Shown: positions 36,235-45,211, numbered from the stretch's first letter. The stretch is 64,000 nt of DNA from an uncultured Hyphomicrobiales bacterium (GCA_903930435.1 CAIYYN010000029.1:124001-188000), one strand, 5' to 3'. The notes: generated by a model from the sequence alone, not told the origin. Program-made: numbers and translations.

Positions 36235-37108
36235 GGTCGGTTGTTGCCGAGATTGGTGCAAGCGTGCCCGCTTTCGCCATGATCGCATTCGCAAGATAAT
36301 CGGAAAGCGCGTCATTGCGCGAACTGCGTGATCGCAGCAGCGTGAACTCGGTTTCACCAAGCGGTGGCAGCATCTCCGAGGCATGACAGGCGACCAAACC
36401 GTCGGGCAGGCACTGTCTGGCGAAGCAGATCACCCCGAGGCCGATTTTCGCGGCCGCAACGAGACCCGTGAGGTTGCCGCTCGTGCAGACGATGCGCCAT
36501 GGAACCTGTGCCCGGGCAAGCGCGGCAAGTGCGATGAATCGCGTGACACTGGGTGGTGGATATAAGACCAGCTGCAACTTTTCGTTCGCGACGATGGCTT
36601 CGGGGTAAGCGCCTGCCCAGATGAGGTCATCGCGCCATAACAGTTCGCCGCGTTCAACCCCTGGCGATCGTTTGCAGATGACGAGATCAAGGTCTCCCGC
36701 ATCGAATTTTTCGATAAGCGTTGAGCTCAGATGGATCGTAAGCTCAAGATCAACTTCCGCGTGACTTTGAATGAATTCGGATAGAATAGCGGGGAGCCAG
36801 GACCAGACGAGATCTTCCGAGGCGCCGAGGCGAAGACGTTTACGCATTTTCGCGTTTGAAAAGTGATTTTTGGCGCGCAGGTTTGTCTCGATGATGTCGC
36901 GCGCGAACTCTCTCAGTTCATCCCCTTCCCGCGTCAGATTGACCGAGTGCGTATCCCGCAGGAACAGACGATGGCCGAGCAATGCTTCGAGCTTTCGGAT
37001 GTGGTCACTGACGGTTGGTTGGGAAATCTGCAACCGCCGACTGGCCTCGGAGAAGCTCTTGCACTCGGAAACTGCCAGGAAGGTTTGTAGGTGACCGGGG
37101 TCAAGCAT
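36224..37108 (-). CDS. LysR family transcriptional regulator
   Basis: A 294-residue LysR regulator. The helix-turn-helix covers residues about 6-64 (HLQTFLAVSECKSFSEASRR, QPTVSDHIRKLEALLGHRLF). The rest is the periplasmic-binding-protein-like effector domain. I prefer the ATG at 37108 over the one at 37141, because 37141 would lie inside an inverted repeat that looks like its operator. It is divergent from the oxalate-decarboxylase-like bicupin gene with 136 bases between, the classic arrangement of a LysR activator and its target. The inducer is unknown; oxalate is the obvious candidate. Confidence 0.9.
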   Translation of the reverse strand: MLDPGHLQTFLAVSECKSFSEASRRLQISQPTVSDHIRKLEALLGHRLFLRDTHSVNLTREGDELREFARDIIETNLRAKNHFSNAKMRKRLRLGASEDLVWSWLPAILSEFIQSHAEVDLELTIHLSSTLIEKFDAGDLDLVICKRSPGVERGELLWRDDLIWAGAYPEAIVANEKLQLVLYPPPSVTRFIALAALARAQVPWRIVCTSGNLTGLVAAAKIGLGVICFARQCLPDGLVACHASEMLPPLGETEFTLLRSRSSRNDALSDYLANAIMAKAGTLAPISATTDLKS

Positions 37109-37140
37109 GGGTTGCTCATTGGAAAAGTCGATAAGTGTCA

Positions 37141-37161
37141 TTGGTAGAAAACCCGTACCAA
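37141..37161. promoter_or_regulatory. Candidate LysR operator 1
   Basis: TTGGTA (37141-37146) and TACCAA (37156-37161) form a 6-base inverted repeat around 9 bases, in the divergent region between the LysR gene and the bicupin gene. The size and place fit a LysR recognition site. Confidence 0.55.
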
Positions 37162-37175
37162 CCTGCTTTCAATAC

Positions 37176-37188
37176 AACTAGATTAGTT
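37176..37188. promoter_or_regulatory. Candidate LysR operator 2
   Basis: AACTA-GAT-TAGTT (37176-37188) is a 5-base inverted repeat around 3 bases, 14 bases from the first site and about 57 bases before the bicupin start. LysR activators often bind a strong site and a weaker activation site of this spacing. Confidence 0.4.
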
Positions 37189-37244
37189 CAACCGGAACCT
37201 GCTTAAGCACCGGCGTTAAAAAAACTTTGAGCGTGGAGGATATG

Positions 37245-38462
37245 ATGTCGCTGATTTCCAGACGGAATATGTTGCTGACCGGTGCGGCAGGAGGCTTGCT
37301 GGCCACCAGCATGAAGCCGGAAGCGATTGCCGCAGAAACCTACCCGGCCAAGGCGCTTTCAATGCCCGGTCCGACGTCACCGGAAGAAGCGGCGATCAAT
37401 CCGATGGATTGGCAGAACCTGCCGACCGATCACGGCAATCTTGGAACGCTGCGTCACTCGTTCTCCATGGTCCACAACCGCCACACGGATGCAGGATGGG
37501 CCCGCGAAGTCACCGTCCGCAATTTCCCGATTTCCAAGCAGATGGCTGGCGTGAACATGCGTCTGCCAGCCGGTGCTGTGCGAGAGTTGCATTGGCACGT
37601 GCCGAGCGAATGGGCCTATGTCACCTATGGCAAGGGCCGGATCACCGGTATCGATGCGGAAGGTCGCAAGCATATTTCGGACGTCAAGGAAGGCGACCTC
37701 TGGCTGTTCCCGGGCGGCGTTCCGCACTCGGTCCAGGGCCTGGAGCCGGACGGTTGCGAGTTCGTGCTCGTCTTCAACGACGGGAACTTCTCGGAGGACA
37801 GCACGTTCGGCATCACCGACTACATGGCCCATACCCCGAAGGACGTGCTTGCCAAGAACTTCGGCGTCCCGGCATCAACCTTCGACAAGCTCGGCAAGGG
37901 CGATCTCTGGATCTTCAATGCGCCGTTGCCGGGTTCCTTGGCCGATGATCTCGCCCAGTCGAAGCAGCCGAATGTGCCAAATCCCTATGCTTTTGCATTG
38001 CTTGACCAGCCGCCGGTGTTCAAATCGGCGGGCGGCAGCGTCCGTATCGCCGACGTGAACAACTTCAAGGTCACCAATATGGCCGCTGCGCTGGTCGAGA
38101 TCGAGCCAGGCGGGATGCGCGAACTGCATTGGCACCCGAATTCCGATGAGTGGCAATATTACATCAGCGGAACCGCGCGCATGGGCGTATTCAAGGGTGA
38201 AGGCAAGAACAACACCGTGATTTTCCATCCGAGCGACGTCGGTTACATCCCGCAGTCGATCGCGCATTACGTGGAAAACATCGGCAAGGATACGCTGCGG
38301 TTCCTCGAAGTCTTCGCGACGCCGGAATATTCGGACGTGTCGTTGCAGTCCTGGGCGGCCAACGTGCCGCACGAACTGCTGGCAGCGCATCTCAATATCG
38401 ACATCGAGACGGCCAAGAAGCTCGCCAGCCCGCAGACCAAGACGCCAATTCGTCCACTCTGA
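37245..38462 (+). CDS. oxdD: Tat-exported bicupin, oxalate decarboxylase family
   Basis: A 405-residue two-cupin protein. The Tat signal is ISRRNMLLTGAAGGLLATS, with cleavage near AIAAETY. The two cupins each hold metal ligands: the first HWHVPSEWAYV and FPGGVPHSVQ (residues about 115-160), the second LHWHPNSDEWQYY and IPQSIAHYVEN (about 293-340). These give 3 His and 1 Glu per Mn(II) site. The family converts oxalate to formate and CO2. GGAGG lies 5 bases before the second of two adjacent ATG codons, which is the start used. The Glu-containing lid loop that separates decarboxylase from oxidase was not resolved. Periplasmic location follows from Tat. Confidence 0.88.
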   Translation: MSLISRRNMLLTGAAGGLLATSMKPEAIAAETYPAKALSMPGPTSPEEAAINPMDWQNLPTDHGNLGTLRHSFSMVHNRHTDAGWAREVTVRNFPISKQMAGVNMRLPAGAVRELHWHVPSEWAYVTYGKGRITGIDAEGRKHISDVKEGDLWLFPGGVPHSVQGLEPDGCEFVLVFNDGNFSEDSTFGITDYMAHTPKDVLAKNFGVPASTFDKLGKGDLWIFNAPLPGSLADDLAQSKQPNVPNPYAFALLDQPPVFKSAGGSVRIADVNNFKVTNMAAALVEIEPGGMRELHWHPNSDEWQYYISGTARMGVFKGEGKNNTVIFHPSDVGYIPQSIAHYVENIGKDTLRFLEVFATPEYSDVSLQSWAANVPHELLAAHLNIDIETAKKLASPQTKTPIRPL

Positions 38463-38484
38463 TCGACGGACCATTCAAGATACG

Positions 38485-38516
38485 AAAGCCGGGGCCATGT
38501 GGCGCCCGGCTTTTTT
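38485..38516 (+). terminator. Terminator after the bicupin gene
   Basis: AAAGCCGGGGCC pairs with GCGCCCGGCTTT and ends in six T, 23 bases after the stop codon. It also lies 10 bases from the end of the convergent HAD gene. Confidence 0.8.
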
Positions 38517-38525
38517 GTTTCCGGA

Positions 38526-39185
38526 TCAGGCCAGCACGACTGACCGAACCTCATGCAGATCGCGGGCTATGCCGGTGCACAGGTCACGCATTTCGTCTGT
38601 GGCCGGGAGCAGATCAGGCACCATGATCGTCATCATGCCTGCAGAGCTGGCTGCGCGCACGCCGTTATGTGAATCTTCCAGGGCAACGCAGTCGCTCGGC
38701 TCCAGGCCAAGTCGCCGGGCTGCGGTCAGGAAGGGATCGGGATCGGGTTTGCCGCGCGCATAATCGCCGAAGGCAACGACAATTGGAAACCGGTGTTCCA
38801 ACCCGTGTGCTTCCAGATGATGGGACACAGCTGCATGTTTGGACGATGTGGCAATCGCGTGTGGCAGGCCGATGTCGGCGAGATGGTCGAGCAGTTCGAT
38901 GACGCCGGGTTTCAGCGGCGGACCAGCTTCAACCGCTTGGTGGAAACGGTCGCGGGCGTCTGCCCAGAGCGCATCGACATTGAAACCGGGGCCGAAATAG
39001 TCGGTCAGGATACGGATGCAGGCCTCTCCCGGCAGGCCGATGAGCCTCTGGTAGACGGCTACCGGCAGGTCCGCGCCTTGTTCGCTCGCGGCGGTGATCA
39101 TGACATCGCGATAAAGCACTTCCGTGTCGAAGATCACGCCGTCCATATCAAACACGACGCCGTGGGGCATGCGCGGTAGCAGCAT
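38526..39185 (-). CDS. HAD family hydrolase (phosphoglucomutase/phosphatase-like)
   Basis: A 219-residue HAD superfamily phosphatase. The nucleophile motif is VVFDMDGVIFDTE near residue 10 (DxDG). Motif II is AIATSSKHAAV near residue 110, the lysine is in GKPDPDPFL near residue 147, and motif IV is CVALEDSHNGVRAA near residue 166. The alpha-helical cap is the type found in beta-phosphoglucomutase and phosphoglycolate phosphatase-like enzymes; substrate unknown. MLLPRMPHG is the start, with GGAAAG about 10 bases upstream. The next gene, an M20 peptidase, ends 120 bases away on the same strand. Confidence 0.85.
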   Translation of the reverse strand: MLLPRMPHGVVFDMDGVIFDTEVLYRDVMITAASEQGADLPVAVYQRLIGLPGEACIRILTDYFGPGFNVDALWADARDRFHQAVEAGPPLKPGVIELLDHLADIGLPHAIATSSKHAAVSHHLEAHGLEHRFPIVVAFGDYARGKPDPDPFLTAARRLGLEPSDCVALEDSHNGVRAASSAGMMTIMVPDLLPATDEMRDLCTGIARDLHEVRSVVLA

Positions 39186-39305
39186 GTCTTGTCTTTCCAA
39201 TTGCGCGATGGCGCGAGGGCATGGCTCGGGGCCCTGCCGGACCCCTTTGGTTTTGCCGGGTCTTCTAGCAGGCAGGCGGTCGTTCGCCAACCCGGCCTGA
39301 TCCCG

Positions 39306-40694
39306 TCAGCGTGGGCGTCCTTCGCCCAGATCCCAAAACAGACCGGCCATGATCTGCAACGCTTCCTCAGTCAAGCTGCCGAGCGCATGTTCGTTGGGCG
39401 CATGTTGCGAGCACGCGCCATAGGAATGCGGCACCCAGATCGTCGGTAGCCCGAGGATTTCGGCAAACACATCATTCGGAAGGGATCCGCCAAGATTTGG
39501 CAACAGCGCTGGTTTCTTGCCCGTCGTCTCAGCGATTGAGGCCAGCGCCCAGTCCACCCAGGCATCATCGGGATCAAGGCGGGTGGCGACAAAGATTTCG
39601 CCCCGTGCATTGTCGACGACAACGTCGGCAAAACCATGCATGGCGAGATGCGCCCGCACTGCTGGCAGGACGTTTTCAATATCGGTACCGACGACATAGC
39701 GCAGTTGCAAGGTCGCCTGCGCCTCAGGCGGAATGGCGTTCAGCGGAGCTTTTGGGTTACCTGTCAGGAATGCGAGGACTTCCAGCGTGTTCCAGGCGAA
39801 GACGCGCTCTTCCGGTGTCAGGCCCGGCTCGCCCCAATCCCTGTCGATTTCGGGATCGCTTGGGCCGCCGCCGACATGGATATCCTCCAGCGCCTTGCGT
39901 ACGCTCGCTGGAATGGGTGTCGGCTTCAGGCCGTTCACCAGAATCCGACCGCGCCCGTCGACAAGGCTGGCAATGGCGTTGGCGAGGATCGTGCCGGGGT
40001 TGGCGAGCAGCCCGCCCCAATTGCCGGAGTGATGACCGGAGTCGCGAAATTTGACCGAAAGCGTGAAATTCAAGGCACCACGCGAGCCGAGAAAGACCGT
40101 GGGGCGCTCGGCAGACAGTCGCGGTCCATCTGACGCAATCAGCACGTCCGCCTTCAGCGCATCGGAATGGTCACGGGCGAACTGGTGCAAACCGGGCGAG
40201 CCTGCCTCCTCGCCCATCTCGATCAGGACCTTGACGTTGAAGCCAAGCTTTCCGCCGCGCGTGGCGATGACGTCTTCCAATGCCACGAGATTGATCGTGT
40301 GCTGGCCCTTGTTGTCTGCCGTGCCCCGCCCGTACCAGCGATCCCCCTCGATGGTGACAGCCCACGGATCAAGTCCGGCGCGCCAGTCCTGCGGCTCGCC
40401 CATGACGACATCGCCGTGGCCATAGATCAGGACTGTGGGCAGGTCATCGGCTTCATGGCGGGAGCCGATGAGAAACGGTCCGCGCCCGGCAACGGCATTG
40501 TCATGCACCGTTGAGGAAAAGCCGAGGCTGGCCAGTGACGGCGCGATCTCATCTGTCAGATAGGCGAGCAGTTCTGCCTCGCGACCGGGTTTCTGGCTCT
40601 CGGTCGGAATGGCTACGCGGCGCGCCAGGATCTCGCGATAGCGGCCCGAGCTGTAGGACGCTTTCGCGCGCTGAATGGCGTCTTGACGGGACAT
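39306..40694 (-). CDS. M20 family peptidase/dipeptidase
   Basis: A 462-residue zinc metallopeptidase of the M20/ArgE/DapE family. Metal ligands and catalytic parts visible: YGHGDVV (His, Asp) near residue 92, GTADNKGQHTINL near residue 128, EMGEEAGSPGLHQFARDH near residue 160 and ASDGPRL near residue 189. The dimerisation insert lies between about 210 and 320. I begin at the ATG 40694 (MSRQDAIQRA); the GTG 6 bases upstream is less likely. It could be a dipeptidase or N-acyl amino acid amidohydrolase; specificity is open. It stands between the HAD gene and paaZ on the same strand. Confidence 0.88.
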   Translation of the reverse strand: MSRQDAIQRAKASYSSGRYREILARRVAIPTESQKPGREAELLAYLTDEIAPSLASLGFSSTVHDNAVAGRGPFLIGSRHEADDLPTVLIYGHGDVVMGEPQDWRAGLDPWAVTIEGDRWYGRGTADNKGQHTINLVALEDVIATRGGKLGFNVKVLIEMGEEAGSPGLHQFARDHSDALKADVLIASDGPRLSAERPTVFLGSRGALNFTLSVKFRDSGHHSGNWGGLLANPGTILANAIASLVDGRGRILVNGLKPTPIPASVRKALEDIHVGGGPSDPEIDRDWGEPGLTPEERVFAWNTLEVLAFLTGNPKAPLNAIPPEAQATLQLRYVVGTDIENVLPAVRAHLAMHGFADVVVDNARGEIFVATRLDPDDAWVDWALASIAETTGKKPALLPNLGGSLPNDVFAEILGLPTIWVPHSYGACSQHAPNEHALGSLTEEALQIMAGLFWDLGEGRPR

Positions 40695-40736
40695 TGGCAC
40701 TCGCAGGTGAGGATTGTGGACGGGATCGTACCCGGT

Positions 40737-42758
40737 TCACGATACCTTCCGGGCGCTCATCGTCAACAGGTCATACTGGGCAACTGTCTCATCAGACTGA
40801 TTGAACAGCTCCACATCCCAGCGCACTTCGCCATATTCGGGCTTGCGGGCTGCCTGCTTTGATTTGACGGTGACGCGTGCGCGCAAGGAATCGCCTGGGG
40901 AAACCGGCTTCAGGAAACGCAGATTGTCGAGACCGTAATTGGCGAGCAGCGGCCCCGGAGCCGGATCGACAAACAGGCCCGCCGCAAACGACAGCAGCAG
41001 ATAGCCATGCGCCACCCGACCGGGGAAGAACGGATTGGCCTTTGCCGCCTCCTCGTCAATGTGGGCATAGAACGTATCGCCGGTGAAATGGGCGAAATGC
41101 TCGATATCCTCGATTGTGATGACCCGCGACGCCGTCATGATCGATTGGCCGAGCGCCAGATCATCAAAATGATAGGTGAACGGATGCGCCTCCGGCACTG
41201 GAGCCGCCGCGCCCTTGAGCCAACGCTTTGTCAGGCTGGAAAGGCGGGCGGGTGACCCCTGCAAAGCCGTCCGCTGCATGTAATGCATGACACCGCGCAG
41301 GCCGCCGAGTTCCTCGCCGCCACCTGCCCTGCCCGGTCCACCATGCACCAGACCCGGCATCGGCGATCCGTGACCTGTGGATTCCTTCGCGCAATCCCGG
41401 TCGATCACCAGCAATCGCCCGTGATAGGCGGCAATGCCAAAGATCAGTTTCGTCGCGATATCCGCATCATAGGTGAACACGGACGCAACAAGGCTGCCTT
41501 CGCCCTTGGCGACGAGCGCAATGGCGTCATCGAGGTCATGATAGCCGAGTACTGTTGCAACCGGCCCGAATGGCTCGATGGCGTGGACCTTGGTCGCAGT
41601 TCGGGGATCGCGTGCCCTGAGCAGAACCGGCGCGAAATAGGCACCTGCACCCGTATCATGTTCGGGATCACCAAAGATGATATCTGCCTCGGAGACGAGA
41701 TCTTCAACCGCCGCCCTGACGGCGGCGCGTTGCGACGTGGAGACAAGTGCGCCCATGCGGTTCTGCTCATTGCGCGGGTCACCGACCGTGATCTTGGCAA
41801 GCGCCGCAGAAATATGCGCGCTGACGTCCGAAACCAGCGGGCCGGGCACCAGGATGCGACGGATGGCCGTGCACTTCTGACCGGCCTTGACGGTCATTTC
41901 ACGCACGACTTCCTTGACGAAAAGATCGAACTCCGGTGTTCCCTCGACCGCGTCCGGTCCGAGGATCGCAGCGTTCAGGCTATCCCGCTCGGCGATGAAG
42001 CGGACGGCATTGCGTGACACGGCGGGATGGTTGCGCAGGCGTTCGGATGTCTCCAGTGATCCGGTGAACGACAGCACGTCCTGACCTGTCAGATGGTCAA
42101 GCAGGTCGCCCGTCGATCCAGCGATGAATTGCAGGCTGCCCGGTGGCAGAATGCCGGACTCCACGATCAGCCGAACCATCGCTTCCGTCACATAGGCAGA
42201 TGCCGTCGCTGGCTTGGTGATGACGGGAACACCGGCGAGGATCGCGGGAGCCAGCTTTTCCAGCGTGCCCCAGACGGGGAAATTGAAGGCATTCACATGC
42301 ACCGCGACGCCCGTCAGCGGTGTGAAGACATGCAGGCCGACGAAGCTGCCGGTCTTCGACAGGCCTTCGACATCGCCATCGATCAGGAATGTCTCATCCG
42401 GCAATTCCCGCCGTCCGCGCGATGCATAGGCGAAGAGTGTGCCGATCCCGCCTTCGATGTCGATCTGATTGTCGCGTTTTGTCGCACCGGTCTGGAACGC
42501 CAGCTCATAAAGCGGTTCCTTGTGGGTGTTCAGATAGCTCGCAAGCGCCTTCAGCCGGTCGGCACGCTCATGGAACGTCATGGCTCTCAGCGCTGGTCCA
42601 CCGACACGCCGCGCATGGTCCACAACGTGTGCGAAATCAATCCCATGTGATGACGCCTGCGCTATGATGCTGCCATCAATCGCTGAGGGAATATCCACCA
42701 GCCCGGATCGCGCCGAGTGCCATTGATCAAGAACGTAGCTGGCAAGAATGGTCGGCAT
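40737..42758 (-). CDS. paaZ: PaaZ: oxepin-CoA hydrolase / 3-oxo-5,6-dehydrosuberyl-CoA semialdehyde dehydrogenase
   Basis: A 673-residue bifunctional enzyme of phenylacetate breakdown. The N-terminal aldehyde dehydrogenase domain (residues about 1-515) has the cofactor region LSFTGSLETSERL near residue 227 and the catalytic cysteine in KAGQKCTAIRRILVPG near residue 293. The C-terminal MaoC hydratase domain (about 540-670) contains HFTGDTFYAHIDEEAA and FFPGRVAHGYLLLSFAAGLF. The hydratase opens the oxepin ring and the dehydrogenase oxidises the resulting aldehyde. AGAGGA precedes the start. Normal length. It is separated from paaJ by a repeat element. Confidence 0.96.
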   Translation of the reverse strand: MPTILASYVLDQWHSARSGLVDIPSAIDGSIIAQASSHGIDFAHVVDHARRVGGPALRAMTFHERADRLKALASYLNTHKEPLYELAFQTGATKRDNQIDIEGGIGTLFAYASRGRRELPDETFLIDGDVEGLSKTGSFVGLHVFTPLTGVAVHVNAFNFPVWGTLEKLAPAILAGVPVITKPATASAYVTEAMVRLIVESGILPPGSLQFIAGSTGDLLDHLTGQDVLSFTGSLETSERLRNHPAVSRNAVRFIAERDSLNAAILGPDAVEGTPEFDLFVKEVVREMTVKAGQKCTAIRRILVPGPLVSDVSAHISAALAKITVGDPRNEQNRMGALVSTSQRAAVRAAVEDLVSEADIIFGDPEHDTGAGAYFAPVLLRARDPRTATKVHAIEPFGPVATVLGYHDLDDAIALVAKGEGSLVASVFTYDADIATKLIFGIAAYHGRLLVIDRDCAKESTGHGSPMPGLVHGGPGRAGGGEELGGLRGVMHYMQRTALQGSPARLSSLTKRWLKGAAAPVPEAHPFTYHFDDLALGQSIMTASRVITIEDIEHFAHFTGDTFYAHIDEEAAKANPFFPGRVAHGYLLLSFAAGLFVDPAPGPLLANYGLDNLRFLKPVSPGDSLRARVTVKSKQAARKPEYGEVRWDVELFNQSDETVAQYDLLTMSARKVS

Positions 42759-42830
42759 GGGCGGTTCCTCTTGGCGGTTTGGTCATTTGTTGTAAGCGCG
42801 ACCCCTCATCCGGGCTGCGTGAATTTGCTT

Positions 42831-42952
42831 CACCCCTCATCCGGGCTTTGCCCACCTTCTCCCGCAAGGGGAGAAGGGTTAAACGCGAGTGCTCTGTTTG
42901 TGTCGCCTTCTCCCCTTGCGGGAGAAGGTGGCCAACGGCCGGATGAGGGGTG
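42831..42952. repeat. Palindromic mosaic repeat (RIME-like)
   Basis: A 122-base inverted structure: CACCCCTCATCCGG at the left and CCGGATGAGGGGTG at the right, enclosing CCACCTTCTCCCGCAAGGGG and its inverse CCCCTTGCGGGAGAAGGTGG. An extra half (CCCCTCATCCGGGCTGCGTG) lies at 42802-42821. The CTCATCC/CTTCTCCC composition is that of rhizobial intergenic mosaic elements. It lies between paaJ and paaZ. Confidence 0.8.
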
Positions 42953-42984
42953 TCTTGAGTTGGATCAGCAGTTTGGACCGCCCC

Positions 42985-44193
42985 TCACACCCGCTCGATG
43001 AGGGCGGCGATGCCCTGACCGACGCCGATGCACATGGTGGCGATGGCGCGCTTCTGGCCGAGGGTCTCCAGACCGTTGACGGCGGTCATGGCGAGGCGTG
43101 CGCCGGACATGCCGAGCGGATGACCGAGAGCGATTGCGCCGCCATGCGGGTTCACATGGGCAGCATCATCGGGCAGGCCGAGTTGCCGCAACACCGCGAG
43201 AGCCTGCGCTGCGAAGGCTTCATTGAGTTCGATGAGATCAATATCGGAGATCTTGAGACCCAGCTTAGCCAGCAGTTTCTCGGTCGCGGGTGCCGGACCC
43301 ATGCCCATGACGCGCGGCGGAACGCCGGTTGTGGCGACCGAAACAACGCGGGCGCGCGGTGTCAGGCCATACTTCTGGACAGCTGCTTCAGAGGCGATGA
43401 TGAGCGCCGCAGCGCCGTCATTCACGCCCGAGGCATTGCCTGCCGTCACCGAGCCGCCGACCTTCTTGAAGGGGGCCTTGAGCTTGGCGAGCATGTCGAG
43501 CGTCGTGTCGGCGCGGGGATGTTCATCCTGCTCGAACAGCGTGACAGCGCCCTTCTTGCCCGCAATGCTGACGCCGGAGATTTCGCGCGCGAAATAGCCA
43601 TCTGCCTGCGCCTTGGCGGCGCGCTGCTGCGAGTTGAAGGCAAAGAGATCCTGATGTTCACGCGAGATCTGGTAGTCCTCGGCGACGTTCTCGGCGGTTT
43701 CGGGCATCGAATCCGTGCCGAACTGTGCGTGCATCGCCGGATTGACGAACCGCCAGCCAATGGTCGTGTCGAATATTTCCGCCTTGCGGGAAAAGGCTTC
43801 CGTCGCCTTGCCCATCACGAAGGGCGCACGCGTCATGCTTTCGACGCCGCCTGCGATCACCAGATCCGCATCGCCTGCGATGATCGAACGCGCCGCAACA
43901 CCGACAGCGTCCAGCCCTGATCCACACAGACGATTGATCGTCGTGCCCGACACCTTTACCGGCAATCCGGCCAGCAACACTGCCATGCGGGCAACGTCGC
44001 GATTATCTTCACCGGCCTGATTGGCGCAACCCATGATGACATCATCCACGGCCTCCCAATCGATGCCGGGATTGCGCTCCTTCAGGACTCTCAACGGATG
44101 GGCGGCCAGATCGTCCGTGCGCATGTCCTTCAACGTGCCGCCAAAGCGACCAATGGGCGTGCGGGTGAAATCGCAGATATAGGCGTTGGACAT
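42985..44193 (-). CDS. paaJ: 3-oxoadipyl-CoA/3-oxo-5,6-dehydrosuberyl-CoA thiolase PaaJ
   Basis: A 402-residue thiolase that releases acetyl-CoA in the last steps of phenylacetate degradation. The nucleophilic cysteine is in NRLCGSGLDAVG near residue 90. The second active-site region is NPHGGAIALGHPLGMSGARL near residue 357, and the C-terminal CIGVGQGIAAL carries the second Cys. MSNAYICDFTRTPIG is the start, with GGGAG 6 bases upstream. The closely related PcaF of the beta-ketoadipate route has the same fold; the location within the paa cluster decides in favour of PaaJ. It is divergent from paaG. Confidence 0.93.
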   Translation of the reverse strand: MSNAYICDFTRTPIGRFGGTLKDMRTDDLAAHPLRVLKERNPGIDWEAVDDVIMGCANQAGEDNRDVARMAVLLAGLPVKVSGTTINRLCGSGLDAVGVAARSIIAGDADLVIAGGVESMTRAPFVMGKATEAFSRKAEIFDTTIGWRFVNPAMHAQFGTDSMPETAENVAEDYQISREHQDLFAFNSQQRAAKAQADGYFAREISGVSIAGKKGAVTLFEQDEHPRADTTLDMLAKLKAPFKKVGGSVTAGNASGVNDGAAALIIASEAAVQKYGLTPRARVVSVATTGVPPRVMGMGPAPATEKLLAKLGLKISDIDLIELNEAFAAQALAVLRQLGLPDDAAHVNPHGGAIALGHPLGMSGARLAMTAVNGLETLGQKRAIATMCIGVGQGIAALIERV

Positions 44194-44314
44194 ACGGCGC
44201 TCCCGGTCGGAAACTGGCTCCACTATTCGCCGTTTCCTTCGTTGTGAAGGACAGTTTTGGCTGCCCGGATGAGTGGTCCACTGTTGACAAGCAGACACGT
44301 TTCGCTATTCATTA

Positions 44315-44328
44315 ACCGAACGGTCGGT
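44315..44328. promoter_or_regulatory. Candidate operator between paaJ and paaG
   Basis: ACCGAACGGTCGGT is one base away from the perfect palindrome ACCGACCGGTCGGT, a form typical of TetR-type operators. It lies 122 bases from the paaJ start and 67 bases from the paaG start, so one protein could control both directions. PaaR (TetR) regulators are known for this pathway but none is encoded in the window. Confidence 0.55.
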
Positions 44329-44395
44329 GAATTCAAGTCACACTTGAACGAAGATGTTATAATCGGTCTCAACGACCGGTGAAATGGGGGAACGC

Positions 44396-45211
44396 ATGGT
44401 CGAGGCAGCGCACGAACCGTCCATTCTGGTGACGCACCATGCGGGTTGGGCCGAGGTGACACTCAATCGCCCGGATCGGCTGAATTCCTTCAATGTCGAC
44501 ATGCACCTGCATCTGGCGAAGGCGCTTGATGGCATCGAGGCTGATGAAGATTGCCGCGCCGTTCTGCTGACGGGGGCCGGCCGTGGTTTCTGCGCCGGAC
44601 AGGATCTCAGTGACCGGGTGCGTCCCGCCGATGGAGATGCACCACCGCCGGATCTTGGTGCAACCATAGAGACTTATTACAATCCGTTGATACGCCGTCT
44701 GAAGACACTGCGAAAGCCCGTTGTCGTCGCGGTGAATGGTGTTGCCGCCGGTGCCGGTGCCAATATCGCGCTCGCCTGCGATATTGTTCTGGCGGCAAAA
44801 TCGGCAAAGTTCATCCAGGCCTTTGCCAAGATCGGTCTGATCCCCGACAGCGGCGGCACGCACACCCTGCCGCGTCTTGTCGGCATGGCCCGCGCCAAAG
44901 GCCTTGCCTTGCTGGCGGAACCCATCAGTGCCGAGACAGCCGAGCGCTGGGGCATGATCTGGAAGGCCGTCGATGACGCGGACCTCATGACCGAAGCGCG
45001 CGCTCTCACCGCTCATCTGGCGTCCCAGCCGACGCAAGGCCTCGCCATGATCAAGGAAGCCTTGCTTGCGTCCGAGACCAATTCGCTTGACGAGCAACTG
45101 GACCTTGAGCGCGATCTTCAGCGGCGCGCCGGGCGTACCCCGGATTATGCCGAGGGTGTCCGCGCCTTCATGGAAAAGCGCCCCGCCCATTTCACGGGGA
45201 AGCCCGAATGA
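44396..45211 (+). CDS. paaG: 2-(1,2-epoxy-1,2-dihydrophenyl)acetyl-CoA isomerase PaaG
   Basis: A 271-residue enoyl-CoA hydratase/isomerase (crotonase) family enzyme converting ring-1,2-epoxyphenylacetyl-CoA to the oxepin. The oxyanion hole is in RGFCAGQDLSDR near residue 65 and NGVAAGAGANIALACDIVLA near residue 115. The acidic catalytic residue lies in KIGLIPDSGGTHTLPR. The MVEAAHEPS start is chosen since GGGGGA lies 4 bases upstream; another ATG 12 bases earlier is possible. The QDLSDR signature after the oxyanion loop matches PaaG rather than PaaF. It overlaps paaI by 4 bases. Confidence 0.93.
   Translation: MVEAAHEPSILVTHHAGWAEVTLNRPDRLNSFNVDMHLHLAKALDGIEADEDCRAVLLTGAGRGFCAGQDLSDRVRPADGDAPPPDLGATIETYYNPLIRRLKTLRKPVVVAVNGVAAGAGANIALACDIVLAAKSAKFIQAFAKIGLIPDSGGTHTLPRLVGMARAKGLALLAEPISAETAERWGMIWKAVDDADLMTEARALTAHLASQPTQGLAMIKEALLASETNSLDEQLDLERDLQRRAGRTPDYAEGVRAFMEKRPAHFTGKPE

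Noticed and set aside
44384-44395. Upstream ATG for paaG
   Set aside because: The ATG at 44396 has GGGGGA at proper distance; the earlier ATG lacks a ribosome site. It remains a minor alternative.
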